Shown piece after piece: positions 44,182 to 54,676 of a stretch of 64,000 bases of DNA. The stretch comes from Caecitellus pseudoparvulus (lineage: Eukaryota; Bigyra: Bicosoecida), in NCBI GenBank assembly GCA_965644315.1, contig CBFFRQ010000076.1, forward strand, positions 116,319 through 180,318, given 5' to 3'. Numbering within the stretch: position 1 is the first letter of the stretch; the number at the start of each line of letters is the position of its first letter. A model generated the notes under the pieces. It ran no database searches. It was not told the origin of the DNA and saw nothing but the letters and a program-made list of their open reading frames with translations. A program made the position numbers and the translations under genes.

Positions 44182-47100
44182 TCATGCGTGGGATTTCCGC
44201 ATGGCGGCTGCCTTGCGCTGGCGCCTGCGCTGGGCGGTCTTGGCCTGGCGACGGGCTGTGATGCGTTTCAGCTGTGCTGCGTTGCGGCGCTCCACTCCCC
44301 TTCGAGAGTCATTCCTGCCGAGAGCATAGGGGTTGGAAGCTGCCCGTGGCATGAGTCGGATGGGTGTGCCCCAGAGGCCGAACTCTGTGCGCAGGGAATT
44401 GACGAGAAACGCCTGGTATGACTCCGGCACGTCTTCGCGGTTGGCGAACAGCGCGAAGGTGGGCGGGCGAGTGGCAGTTTGCGAGAGGAACTTGAGTTTG
44501 AGAGGCACATCGCGCGAGGTGCTGCGGCGGCTGCGCAAGGCTCCTGACTGCCGCACGTGCACCTGTTTGAAGGCGGCAGGGGGCGGGTGGTGCCGAGCAA
44601 GTCTGTGCAACCAACGGTTCAAGTAGCCAGTGGGCACCCTGCTGCGCCAGCGGTCATGGGCTCGCAGCACTGCCGGGAGCAGGCCTGCGAGGCCATTCCC
44701 TGTCAGTGCCGAGATGGGCACCACCTCCACCCCCTTCAGGCCTGGGATGGATGACTCCACCTTGGCCGTCGCACCAGCCCGCGTGGCAGCGCGATCAGAT
44801 AAGCCATCGCACTTGTTCAAAGCCACGACGAGGGGGCGGCCCTGCTGCACGGCGTCACGGGCCAGGGCCATGTCCTGGTGACTCACGCCGTACACGCCAT
44901 CCACCACCAGCACCACAACGTGTGACAGGGCCAGCGCACGTTGGGCAGCAGAAACGCTCTGCGGCTCCAGTGCAGAACCCGTGTCCACTTGCCCCCACCG
45001 GCGCATGCCAGCGGTGTCCACCAGCGTGAACGGGGTGCCTTTGTACGTGAACGGCACATACGTCGGGTCACGTGTGACTCCTGCCGCTGGCCCGGTCAGG
45101 ACACGTGTGCTGCCCACGAGGGAGTTCGTGAGGGTGCTCTTGCCCACGTTGGGGCGTCCGATTATGCTGACGACAATGGGGTTGGCGGCACGCTGCGCCG
45201 CGCGCTCAGCGGCCTTGACGCCAGCCTTGCTGGGTGTGGAGGGGCCCAGGATGAGGTACCCTTTGGCGTCGTACACAGCGCCCCGAGGGGACACCTTGAC
45301 CCGCCCACCGCCGTCGGTGCCGAGGTCAACGTGCAGCGCGACAGAGCCGTCCTGCAGCGTTTCAGAGCGCTGAGCAGTGGACTGTCCGGGCACTGCAACG
45401 GTCTTGTCGAAGTTCGAGTGGGGTGTGGGCGCCAGGCGGAAGGCTTCCGCTGGGCGTGAGGAAAGCACTGTGCCTTCAATTTCCGGCCCATCCACGTGCC
45501 CTCGCCAACCTTCATCGAACCAGGCCGCTTCATCTGCATCTTCGTCTTGACCAACACGGTAGTGCAGGTCACGCAGAACGTCGGCCGTCTCCGCGCTCAC
45601 TGCAGGGGGTGTCTGTGCAGCTGCGCTGTGCGCCGGCTGCTCGTTGCGTTGTGCGCTGAAACGCTCGAGCCAAGAGCCCATGTCACCCTCTCCATCGGGC
45701 AGCAAGGACTCCTCTGGCAGCGGAAGGGGTTTCTTGGAGCGCATGCCCACCGCTGCTGCATCCCGCTTGGCCTGGGCCCGTTTCGAGGCTTCAAGGGATG
45801 CTTCGGCGGAATTCGGCGCGTGGCTGCTGTGCAGCTTCTGCTTGGCCCCGTCGTCCACCCACTCCTCCTTCGGCACAGGGCCCACGCCGGCCTTTTGCGC
45901 AGCTGCTTGTTCCGAATTCCACACTCTGCGTTGGCGCAGTTTGCTGCGTTTTCGCCCACGTGTTGCCTCGTCAGCTGCTGAAGCAGGGCTGGATGAGCCC
46001 ACTTCACGCTGCGTTGGAGGCGCTGGCACCGCTCGAGGCGGAGTCACTGGACCCAACTGCATGCGTGTGCGAGCAGACCTCGCCACTGGTGTTGTTGCTG
46101 GCTGGTGCTGTGCGGAGCGGCTTCCCACGTCGCCAGCGGCTGCCGTTGAGCCACGGTTGACGGCGGGTTGCGGCAAAGTTGGCATGAGGGGGCGGGGCGG
46201 TGCGCCCCCCCCCTCCAGGCCCACCGGCAGAGGGGACCCCCCTAAATGGCGTTTGTGTGCCGCCGCTGCCGCGTGCTGCTGTTCCCTGCGTGCGGCAGTG
46301 AGCGCCACGGGGTGTAACGCAGCATGCAGCTCTGCAAGCCCATCCCCGTGAGCAGCGGACAGCGGAACGGCCTGGCCAAACCCCAAGCGGTGCCCATCTG
46401 CCACGAGCGTCTCCCACGCATCATCTCCCGTGCTGGAAGCGTGTGCGAATGGCAGCAGCGCCTGGTCGGCACCGCTGCCACTCAGCAGCGCCTCGCGTTG
46501 CAAAGCGCTTGACTCGGCGCCAGCGCCAGGCCCAGCGCCTCCTTCGACAGCGGCTGACCACAGCAGCCCTTCGCATTTATTGGCGACGAGGATGGTGCGT
46601 TGCAGGAGGGGGCGTGTGCCAGGGGGCGCGGTGGCGTCCACTTCCGCGGCCACGCTGCGCAGCCAGCGAGCGGCCGCTTCGTCCTCTGGAGTCACTCCGT
46701 CCCTGGCTGAGACGAGGAAGAGCACGGCATCCACCGAGTGCAATGCAGCAGCAGTGAGGGACTTCATGCGCTGGGTGATGTCGCCGTCCCCGCCGCGGTG
46801 GCGCCCTGCATGCCGCGTCAAGTGCTCCACACCGCCCGTGTCCACGAGCCGGAAAGACAGGCCGGCAAGGGACGCCTCTGCATCTCGCCAGTCTCGAGTC
46901 GTGCCCGGCGTCCGATGGGTGACTGCTCTGCCCTGCCCCTGTGCACTGGTGCCACGGTCCGTGCGCAGGCGGTTGAATAGCGTGCTCTTCCCGACGTTCG
47001 GCCTGCCCACGAGAGCCACGCTGAAACGCCCCTGAAACCCCTCCTCTTTGCCACCGCCCTGGACGGTCACATGGGCCGTCACGGTGCGGCGCTTCGGTTT

Positions 47101-47253
47101 CTTGACCTTCGTTCCTGTTGCATGGCTGCTGAACAGCCTCATGTGAGACGTGTCAGCGCGTGGCGGCTGGGCAGTCACGACACATGCTCGAAGCCGGGCG
47201 CTGCGTGGCCGCCACGGCGCCACCTGCGCCACTGCCAACCGCAGGCGCTGCAT
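44182..47253 (-). CDS. der: Der/EngA-type double GTPase, probably mitochondrial
   Basis: An uninterrupted frame of 1023 residues from ATG 47253. The leader MQRLRLAVAQVAPWRPRSAR is Arg-rich, lacks acids and ends near RLFSS, typical of a mitochondrial presequence. G domain 1 has GRPNVGKS (83-90), TPGTTRDW, VDTGG and ANKCEG; G domain 2 (from about 698) has GRPNVGKS, GVTRD, VDTAG and NKCDG. A KH-like C-terminal domain follows (TFALFANREDVPESYQAFLVNSLR, GTPIRLM), then a very basic tail. Der matures the large ribosomal subunit. Bacterial Der is about 490 residues; here a linker of about 300 residues (Ser/Ala/Arg-rich, disordered) separates the G domains. The upstream frame to 47457 is open but less leader-like. 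Confidence 0.93.
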   Translation of the reverse strand: MQRLRLAVAQVAPWRPRSARLRACVVTAQPPRADTSHMRLFSSHATGTKVKKPKRRTVTAHVTVQGGGKEEGFQGRFSVALVGRPNVGKSTLFNRLRTDRGTSAQGQGRAVTHRTPGTTRDWRDAEASLAGLSFRLVDTGGVEHLTRHAGRHRGGDGDITQRMKSLTAAALHSVDAVLFLVSARDGVTPEDEAAARWLRSVAAEVDATAPPGTRPLLQRTILVANKCEGLLWSAAVEGGAGPGAGAESSALQREALLSGSGADQALLPFAHASSTGDDAWETLVADGHRLGFGQAVPLSAAHGDGLAELHAALHPVALTAARREQQHAAAAAHKRHLGGSPLPVGLEGGGAPPRPLMPTLPQPAVNRGSTAAAGDVGSRSAQHQPATTPVARSARTRMQLGPVTPPRAVPAPPTQREVGSSSPASAADEATRGRKRSKLRQRRVWNSEQAAAQKAGVGPVPKEEWVDDGAKQKLHSSHAPNSAEASLEASKRAQAKRDAAAVGMRSKKPLPLPEESLLPDGEGDMGSWLERFSAQRNEQPAHSAAAQTPPAVSAETADVLRDLHYRVGQDEDADEAAWFDEGWRGHVDGPEIEGTVLSSRPAEAFRLAPTPHSNFDKTVAVPGQSTAQRSETLQDGSVALHVDLGTDGGGRVKVSPRGAVYDAKGYLILGPSTPSKAGVKAAERAAQRAANPIVVSIIGRPNVGKSTLTNSLVGSTRVLTGPAAGVTRDPTYVPFTYKGTPFTLVDTAGMRRWGQVDTGSALEPQSVSAAQRALALSHVVVLVVDGVYGVSHQDMALARDAVQQGRPLVVALNKCDGLSDRAATRAGATAKVESSIPGLKGVEVVPISALTGNGLAGLLPAVLRAHDRWRSRVPTGYLNRWLHRLARHHPPPAAFKQVHVRQSGALRSRRSTSRDVPLKLKFLSQTATRPPTFALFANREDVPESYQAFLVNSLRTEFGLWGTPIRLMPRAASNPYALGRNDSRRGVERRNAAQLKRITARRQAKTAQRRRQRKAAAMRKSHA

Positions 47254-47574
47254 GCTGCCAGGCGTTGCGCGTGCTAACGCAACTGGTCTCGGGGGCAGGA
47301 ACTGTGTGGCTCCTGGGGTCTTGGAAAGTGCCTCACCGCGCCGCTTGTCAGTGTGCCCTGCAATGACTGCGAGCTCGCGGCAAGAGCTTGCCCTCAGCCC
47401 TAGCGCACAAATTACAAACACACAAGGCATCTGTTGCGTGTCAAATATTTCGCACACAATCGCTGTATTGTTTTACTCGTGCAGGCAACTGCGTTCTGTC
47501 GCAGAGCTTGTGCCGGAGAAGGCGAGGACTTGCGCTGTGGGCGTCAAGGCGAGCAGGAAGCACAGCTTGGGATC
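47254..47574. other. Divergent promoter, Der / thioredoxin
   Basis: 320 bases between two divergent genes. An AT-rich patch near 47410-47480 stands out against the GC-rich surroundings. No TATA box was recognised. Confidence 0.4.
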
Positions 47575-48746
47575 ATGGCGCTCACAGGATCTGCGGGTGT
47601 CACAGGAGTTGTACACCACGCAAACGAAGAATCCGAGCTGCAAGCGGTGCTGGATGCTGCGAATGGCAAGCTGGTTGTGTGAGTCCAGGCACACTTGTGC
47701 GCCGGCAGTGCGCCTTCCCGCATGCACCGCTGCCAGCTTGAGCAAGTGCCTCTTCAAGGCACCTGAATCCCTCCTCACACCGCTGCAGGATTGACTTCTT
47801 CGCTGAGTGGTGCGGGTACGAGCCAGCGCTGCATGGCGTGTTGGCGTGGTGTGCAGCCACGAAACGCCACCTCCCTGCTTTCGCAGACCCTGCAAAGCCA
47901 TTGCGCCTCAGTTCGAGGAGTGGGCAAAGACGCACCAGGACTGCGTGTTTGTGAAAGTGGATGTGGACAAGGCCGACTCGCTGACGGCGAAGTACGAGGT
48001 GTCGGCCATGCCCACATTCAAGGTGCGTAAAGGCTGGGAGTTTCGCCGGATGTGGCCGTGTTGCTGTGCACCCGCCCAGCCCCTGCTTCGCTCCCCAGTT
48101 CGTCAAGGGGAAGGAAGTCGTCGAGACTGTGCGCGGTGCCAACCCCGAAGCCATTGCCGCGGCCATCAAAGCCCACAAGGTGCAGTTGAGCACGGTGGAC
48201 TTCGGCGGCGCAGGAAGTGCGGCACAGCCAGCGCAGCTTGAGTTGACTCGCAGCCAGCTGGCAGGAGTGACGCAGTTCACAGCCGTGGCAGAGGGTGCTG
48301 ACGTCGGCAGTGCCGTGGCAACCCTGGCTGCGCAAGCGTGGGATGCTGCTGCTGCAGTGGGTGCCTTTTTCAGTGGACAGGCAGCGGACGCGGCGCCAGG
48401 CGGCGTTGCGGCGGTGTCAGAGGCGGTGGGGGCGACAGACGAGGAACCGAAGGGGACTGCCGTGAAGCTGCAGGTGCGCTTGGGCGTGGAGGCGCGGGAC
48501 AAGCACGCTGTGGAGCTGCCTGACTCCAGCACGGGGCAGGAGCTGCTGGAGCGGGTGGGGAGTCTGCTGCCGCCCGACACTGACTTCACGCTGCGTGTGC
48601 GAGTCAAGGCGCTGAAGAAGGACGTGGCCCTGGGACCTGCAGACCTGTCCCTGTCCCTGCCAAAGCTAGGCTTGGCCAAGCGCGGGCTGGTGCAGGTGGT
48701 GCCTGTCAACGACGACGGCAGCGTGAAGGTGCTGAAGAAGCTGTGA
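47575..48746 (+). CDS. Thioredoxin with C-terminal extension domain
   Basis: Exons 47575-47678, 47789-47815 (27 bases), 47887-48022 and 48099-48746 give 304 residues, all in phase. The thioredoxin domain is rebuilt as [24 protein letters not shown], with the CGPC active site split across the intron after exon 2, then VDVDKADSLTAKYEVSAMPTFK (cis-Pro present). An Ala-rich linker leads to a C-terminal domain of about 90 residues (VKLQVRLGVEARDK to the end), which looks like a small beta-grasp fold but matches nothing I can name. It is probably a cytosolic redox protein of the TXNL type (thioredoxin plus an interaction domain). Confidence 0.88.
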
Positions 48747-48967
48747 GGCAGCGCAGCCCACACCGCCAATGCAACGCAGGGGGCATTCTTGACACCCCTC
48801 CACCCTGAGGCTAGACTCTTGTCAGGCACGTTGACACATCTGTTGCCGTGTGTTTGTCGCTGTGGCCAGGAACAAGCTCCACACGCCGGCGCTCCAGGCG
48901 GCAGAGGTGGAATTTCCGCACACCCAGAGCTGCTCGTGCATCCCACAGGAACCCGCTCCGCAGCACC

Positions 48968-50644
48968 ATGGCGGCAGGCGCAGGGGACGATGAGATAGAG
49001 ATGGGGTCCGGCATTGCAGGCATGAAGCCTGCAGTTGTGATTGACAACGGCACAGGGTGCGTTGCAGCGTGGCCGCCGGAGCGCAAGGTGCACACAGCGT
49101 GCGCACACGCCTCGCAGGTACACCAAGATGGGCTACGCTGGCAACAGCAAGCCGCAGTACATCATCCCCACTGCGATTGGCACCAAAGATGACATCATCG
49201 CGGGCGACTTCGTGCGGCGGCAGGATGGCCTGGAGGACCTGGACTTCTACATTGGAGAGGAGGTGCGTGGTGCAGTGCCGCACCATGCCTCGACACGCCG
49301 AGCCCTGCCCGTGCCGCAGTCCGCCCTGCGCCGGGCGGGGCGGGCTCTGCATCGTCCGTGCACCCTACAACACACTGGCCCTGTGCTCCTCGGCCGGAAC
49401 CTGCCCTGGCGGCGTGGCACGATCCCCCCGATGGCTTCCCGTCGCAGGCCCAAGCACACTCCCGGACATACCAGGTGAACTACCCCATTCGCCACGGCAT
49501 CGTGGAGAACTGGAACAACATGGAGCGCCTGTGGCAGCGGTGAGTGCAGGGTTTGCGTGCCATGCGCCTGACGTCCCCCCTTCCACGCCTGCCTCGCCTG
49601 GCTCCGCAGGTGCATGTTCAAGTACCTGCGCTGCGAGCCGGAGGAGCACTACTTCATGCTGACAGAGCCCCCCTTGAACCCCCCTGAGAACCGGGAGTAC
49701 ACCGCCGAGGTGATGTTTGAGACGTACAACGTGCCGGGCCTGCACATCGCCGTGCAGGCAGTGCTGGCGCTGGCCGCCACATGGACGTCCAAGAAGGGCA
49801 AGAAGACGCTGACTGGCACTGTGGTGGACTCGGGCGACGGCGTGACGCACGTCATCCCTGTCGCAGACGGCTACGTCATCGGCTCCTGCATCAAGCACAT
49901 CCCCCTGGCGGGCCACGATGTGACGCAGTACATACAGCGCGTACGTTGCTGCGGCGATTGCGTCCACTTGGCCCCTTTCACAGACCCCTCCACCGCCCGC
50001 CACAGATGCTCAAGGAGCGCGGGGAAGATGTGCCGCCAGAGGACAGCATGGCTGTTGCTCGCCGCATCAAGGAGCAGCACTCTTACATCGCCAGGGACTT
50101 GGCTGCGGAGTTCGCGAAGTTTGACACGGACCCGTCCAAGACCATCCGCTACTCCGGCGTGCACGGCAAGACACAAGCACCCTGGGAAATCGACATCGGC
50201 TACGAGCGTTTCTTGGGCCCCGAAGTGTTCTTTAACCCTGAGATGTATTCCCCCGACTTCTCCACCCCCCTGCCCGAGGTGGTGGATGAGAGCATTCGTG
50301 CGGCGCCCATCGATTACCGCAAGGGACTGTACAGCAACATCGTCCTGTCTGGCGGCAGCACCATGTTCAAGAACTTCCACAACCGTCTGCAGAAAGACGT
50401 CAAGAGCATTGTGCAGGAGAGGCTGGCGGCCAACCGTGCGCGCCTGGGGCTGGACATCGAGTCTGCGCCCGACATGGAGGTGAATGTTGTCAAGCACAAG
50501 ATGCAGCGGTACGCAGTGTGGTTCGGAGGCTCCTTCATGGCCAGCGACGAATCCTTCCCCACCATGTGCCACACCAAGGCCCAGTACGAGGAGGAGGGGC
50601 CGCGCATCGCACGGTACAACCCGGTGTTCCAGGCTGCCATGTGA
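48968..50644 (+). CDS. ARP3: Actin-related protein 3 (Arp2/3 complex)
   Basis: Exons 48968-49056, 49118-49262, 49448-49539, 49610-49940 and 50006-50644 give 431 residues, all in phase. The actin fold is continuous: [19 protein letters not shown] (phosphate loop 1 across the first junction), [39 protein letters not shown] (phosphate loop 2) and [20 protein letters not shown]3-specific features include the insertion [32 protein letters not shown], ending in [14 protein letters not shown], and [19 protein letters not shown]3 with ARP2 nucleates branched actin networks for motility, endocytosis and phagocytosis. The word AATTTCCGCA lies 48-57 bases before the ATG. Confidence 0.96.
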
Positions 50645-50760
50645 TGTGCGGGTGATGGCGGCACCCCTGACGAAATGCACTGCGCTGTGCGCGGCACTGC
50701 ATTGTACACACAGGCGGCCAGGTCACTCATCCCAGCGGGGACTGGTGCTCTCCACTGCCT

Positions 50761-52211
50761 CTACTCCAAGTGGGTGGCCTTGAACAGCAGCGCTGTCACG
50801 GCGTAGGGGTCCATGTTGGAGGCGGGGCGGCGGTCCTCAAAGTACCCCTTGCCCTGCTTCTCCGTCGTGCGGGGGATGCGGATGGAGGCGCCTCGGTTGG
50901 CCACGCCGTAGGAGAAGTCGGAGATGCTGGCCGTCTCATGCTTGCCCGTCAGGCGGCGCTCGTTGCCTTCGCCGTACGCCGCGATGAACTCTGCGTGGCG
51001 GGGCTCCAGCTTCTGGATGGCGGAGATGATGGCATCGTACCCGCCTTCGGCACGCATGGCCGCCGTGGAGTAGTTCACGTGGCACCCAGCGCCGTTCCAG
51101 TCACCAGGCATGGGCTTGGGGTCGAAGGACACGACGACGTTGAAGTCCTCGCACACGCGTTGCATGATGTAACGCGCAAGCACCATCTGGTCGCCGGAGT
51201 CGATGCCGGTGCAGGGGCCCACCTGGAACTCCCACTGCCCCGGCATGACTTCAGCGTTGACGCCGGAGATGTCCAGGTTCGCGTACAGGCAGGCTCGGTA
51301 GTGTGCCTCCATGACCTTGCGGCCGAATGAGACGCCGGTGCCAGCGCCACAGTAGTAGGGGCCCTGGGGGCCGGGGAAGCCGCCCTTGGGCCAGCCCAGC
51401 ACTGTCCTGCCGTCGGACTCAAACAGGGTGTACTCTTGCTCCAGTCCAAACCTGTACAGGGGGCGAGCAGGGCGCGCTGCGGTGTGCTTCTGGGGCAGCC
51501 ACTGGTGCAAATTCCGCGGTTCCCGCACGCCAGGGCCAAAGCATCGGGCACACGCGATGGGGCCAGCGCCACGAGGCACGCACCAGGGCTGGGCCTCCAG
51601 ATCTTCATCAAAGATGGCCTTGGCAGCTGTGCGTGTGTTCTTGATTGCAGGAGCGCCGTCCACGGGGTTGACGCATTCGCAGAGGACGAGGATGTGAGGC
51701 GCTCCGCGGAAGGGGTCTGGCACCATCTTCACGGGGCTGCAGGGGGAGGGGAGGCATCGGGAATTTCAGCAAAGCCTCACAGGAACCTGCACCCCGCCTG
51801 GCAAGGCCGCGCACGCACGTGAGCAGCACCTCGCTGTCATGGCCGGGGGCCTGGCCCGTTGACGAGCCGTCGAAGTTCCACTGGGGCAGGTCAGACACAG
51901 AGGCTGGCGCATGGGCCAGGGTCATGCTCTTGCACCTGTAATCGTCTCCCTTGCCACCAACCCAAATGTACTCGGCCTGTGCAGAGCCCAGGGGTGCGTG
52001 AGGGGCTGTGCCAGCAGGCATCAGCTGAAGATGCGGAAGTTGGCCTCACCTGCACCTTGCCAGCCTGCGAAGGTGGAAGCGGGCACGGGGAGTCGTCATG
52101 GGCGCTGCAGGGCACAGGCAGGTGAGAAAGCACCTCCACACGCACCGTGGGCAGGCTCATGTAGCGGGAAAACACCGCGTCGGGGTCTTGGGACACTGTG
52201 CTAGCAGCCAT
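50761..52211 (-). CDS. GLN: Glutamine synthetase type II
   Basis: Exons 52146-52211, 52050-52064 (15 bases), 51819-51976, 51584-51736 and 50761-51451 give 360 residues, the normal length for eukaryotic GSII. The microexon encodes AGKVQ and links SLPT to AEYIWVGG. Junction 3 gives [14 protein letters not shown] and junction 4 gives [13 protein letters not shown]. Catalytic landmarks are [44 protein letters not shown], the ATP-binding [10 protein letters not shown] and [14 protein letters not shown]. It makes glutamine from glutamate and ammonium with ATP. There is no obvious targeting leader, so it is likely cytosolic. The upstream region (52212-52421) has a TATA-like element. Confidence 0.96.
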
Positions 52212-52331
52212 GGTTCTGTGTGCGGCGGCGGGGATCTTCTGGTCTGCACTTGGCGCAGGGTCGTGAGGGCGTGCTGGGGGGGGTCGGATCGACGGGGGAG
52301 CCACGTGCAGCATGTGCACAGGGGATGGGTG

Positions 52332-52339
52332 TATATAAG
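52332..52339 (-). promoter_or_regulatory. TATA-like element upstream of glutamine synthetase
   Basis: TATATAAG (read on the plus strand; CTTATATA on the gene strand) lies about 121-128 bases upstream of the glutamine synthetase ATG. It is the only good TATA match noticed in a promoter here. The match is better on the plus strand, yet no plus-strand gene follows, so the assignment rests on position alone. Confidence 0.4.
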
Positions 52340-52421
52340 GGGAGTTGCCCAACGCCATGCATTGCGCGTGCCACATGGCAACACGGGAGCCCTGCGACCC
52401 CCCCAAGAACCCCCCCAACGC

Positions 52422-54032
52422 TCAAGTCTTCAGCTTGGCCTTGCTCTTCTTCTTGGCCTTCAGCTTGTCCCAGTGCGCCTGCACCCTAGCCGCGTAGTCC
52501 TTATCGCCCTTTTGCTGAGCATTTGTCTTGGTCAACACCTGCACGACATCTTCGTCCTGCAGCTCATGCTGCAGGCCGCACGTTTGCGGCTGGTGAATGG
52601 CACTGGTGCCCCACACCAGAGCCGCCCGGAAGTCCGTGATCATGGACGTGTGGATGTGCCGGCAAAAGCCCTCCACCGTGAAGCCATGCCGACCACCCGC
52701 CAGCACGACCGGGTCGCCGAAGTCGGGCGCCTGGCCCTTTTTCTTCGTGTACACGCGGCGAATGGCGAGGTAGTCCCACAGACGGTCCAGAAGGCGGTCC
52801 AAATTCAACTTCAAGTGCACAGAGGCCACCAGGGAGTGCGGCTGCCTGGCCAGGCGGTCCATCTGCTCCACCGTGATGGTGTCCACTTTGTTGTACAGGT
52901 ACATGCACTTGACGTACCGGCGGTTTCCCTCGATCACGTCGATGAACTGATCCAGCGTGATGTCCTCTCGGAACAGCACCTCTGCGTTGTGCATCTTGTA
53001 CTCATGCATGATGCGGTACACGACGCGGTCGGGCTCATCGCCAAAGTGCGTCAGTTTCACGGTGGAGTTGAACTTGATGCCGCCATCGCGCTTCGGGCGC
53101 AAGCTCACGTTGGGCGGGCTCTGGTTCAAGCGGATGCCCACTGCCTCCAGCTCGGCCTCCAGAATCTCCCTGTGCTTGGGGCAAATGCGGGGTTACGTGT
53201 GTGGGGTGCTGGGTGTGCTGCCAGGGTCCCCGTCGCGCACGCACTTGTGCCGGTTCACCCCCTCGCGCCCCGCATCCAGCACCATGAGGATGAGGTCAGC
53301 TGACTTGGCCACAGCCACCACCTGCCGCCCACGCCCCTTGCCGGCAGCAGCACCTTCGATGATGCCTGGCAGGTCCAGCAGTTGGATCTTGGTGCCGCGG
53401 TAGAAGATGTTTCCGGGGATGCAGGTGAGCGTTGTGAACTCGTACGCCGCCGCCTCGGACTTGGTGTTTGTGAGCCCGCTCAGCAGGGAAGACTTGCCGA
53501 CAGAGGGGAAGCTGGTGTGGACAGGTGGCGCAGGTGGTGGTGGTGCGGCGGGTGTGACTTGGGGCAGCGCAGCGCACCACGTACCCGATGAGCGCCACCC
53601 TCGCGTCGCCAGACTTCTCCACTTCCCACCCTTCACCCTTTCCGCCGCCAGACTTGGAGCCCTCCAGTTGCTGCGGGGTGGCAGAGGGTGATGGTGCGTG
53701 CTTTACTGGCTGCACTGCTTCAAGGCCTCAGCCGGTGCCGGCTCACCATGGTGCGAAGCTTGGCAAGTTTGGCCTTGAGCATGCCAAGGTGGCCCTCTGC
53801 GGGGCGGCAAGGGCGGCGTCAGGGCAAGTGCAGCATGGTGGACAAGCGATGGTATGCGTTAGCAGCAATGAATATGCAAAGTTTCACACACCCGTTGCCT
53901 TGTTCTTCTGTGTGCGGGCCATTTCCGCCTCTGCGCCGGGAGGCAAAGCGGGCGCTGTGCCAGCGAAACGCTGGAACGAAACGCGAGCCGCGCTGCCGCA
54001 CCAATCTCCTTGATCTTGTCGATGATAGGCAT
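52422..54032 (-). CDS. DRG: Developmentally regulated GTP-binding protein (DRG)
   Basis: Exons 54002-54032, 53892-53930, 53747-53796, 53585-53670, 53245-53511 and 52422-53169 give 406 residues in phase. The spliced N-terminus reads [38 protein letters not shown], the classic DRG start. G motifs: [17 protein letters not shown] (G1 split by an intron), [35 protein letters not shown] and [13 protein letters not shown]; a TGS domain follows ([46 protein letters not shown]). DRGs associate with translating ribosomes together with DFRP partners. The C-terminus has about 40 extra basic residues ([14 protein letters not shown]). Confidence 0.95.
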
Positions 54033-54676
54033 GGCGGGCACGTGCTACGGAATCCTTCAACGACTTTCTACAAACCACGGTTTCCTGTGGTGCTGTCCCG
54101 GCAGCGCTGCCGGCTGGCTTGTCACTTGCAGACCCGTGCACGCTGGCCTGGTGTGCGAGGTGCCACGGTGCCAACGGAGCGAAAACGCTGCCGCCAGGGA
54201 GGTGGCCAATGTTCTCAGCACGTGCTATTATGGTTCACAAGTGTATGTTGGCACTGGCAGAGCTCTGCGTCGCGGCCGTGTGAGCTCCGGCAAAGGCAGA
54301 CACACCCCCCCTCCCGCAGCCACGCTGCCCCCCTCGTCCCCCGCCGCTCCAGGCGCAAGCGCTTCGGCATCCTGCGCGTCCTGGCCTGGCGCAGGCGTGC
54401 TGGTGCACTGCACTTGGTCAGCGGCCGTCGGCGCAGACGAGGCATTTCCAACAAGAAGTCAAAGCATGCACAGCTGCCCTGCCCAGCTCACGTGTGCTGT
54501 GTTCGTGGCATGCCCACCTCCCCCACGCCTCTGGGCTGGTGGAGTGCCGGTGTGAAGGGGAAGTGACTAAAGCGCCAGGCACCACACAAGCCGTCACTGT
54601 CGCCTGCAGGCAGAGCAAGTGGTCAGCCCTCAGCGCGGCGTCGCCACTGCCAGGGAAGTGCCGTGGGGTGCGCAGA
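54033..54676. other. Divergent promoter region, DRG / HSF
   Basis: 640 bases upstream of both genes. A pyrimidine-rich stretch ending CTGCAG before 54610 could end an intron in the HSF 5' leader. No reliable heat-shock element was found. Confidence 0.4.
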
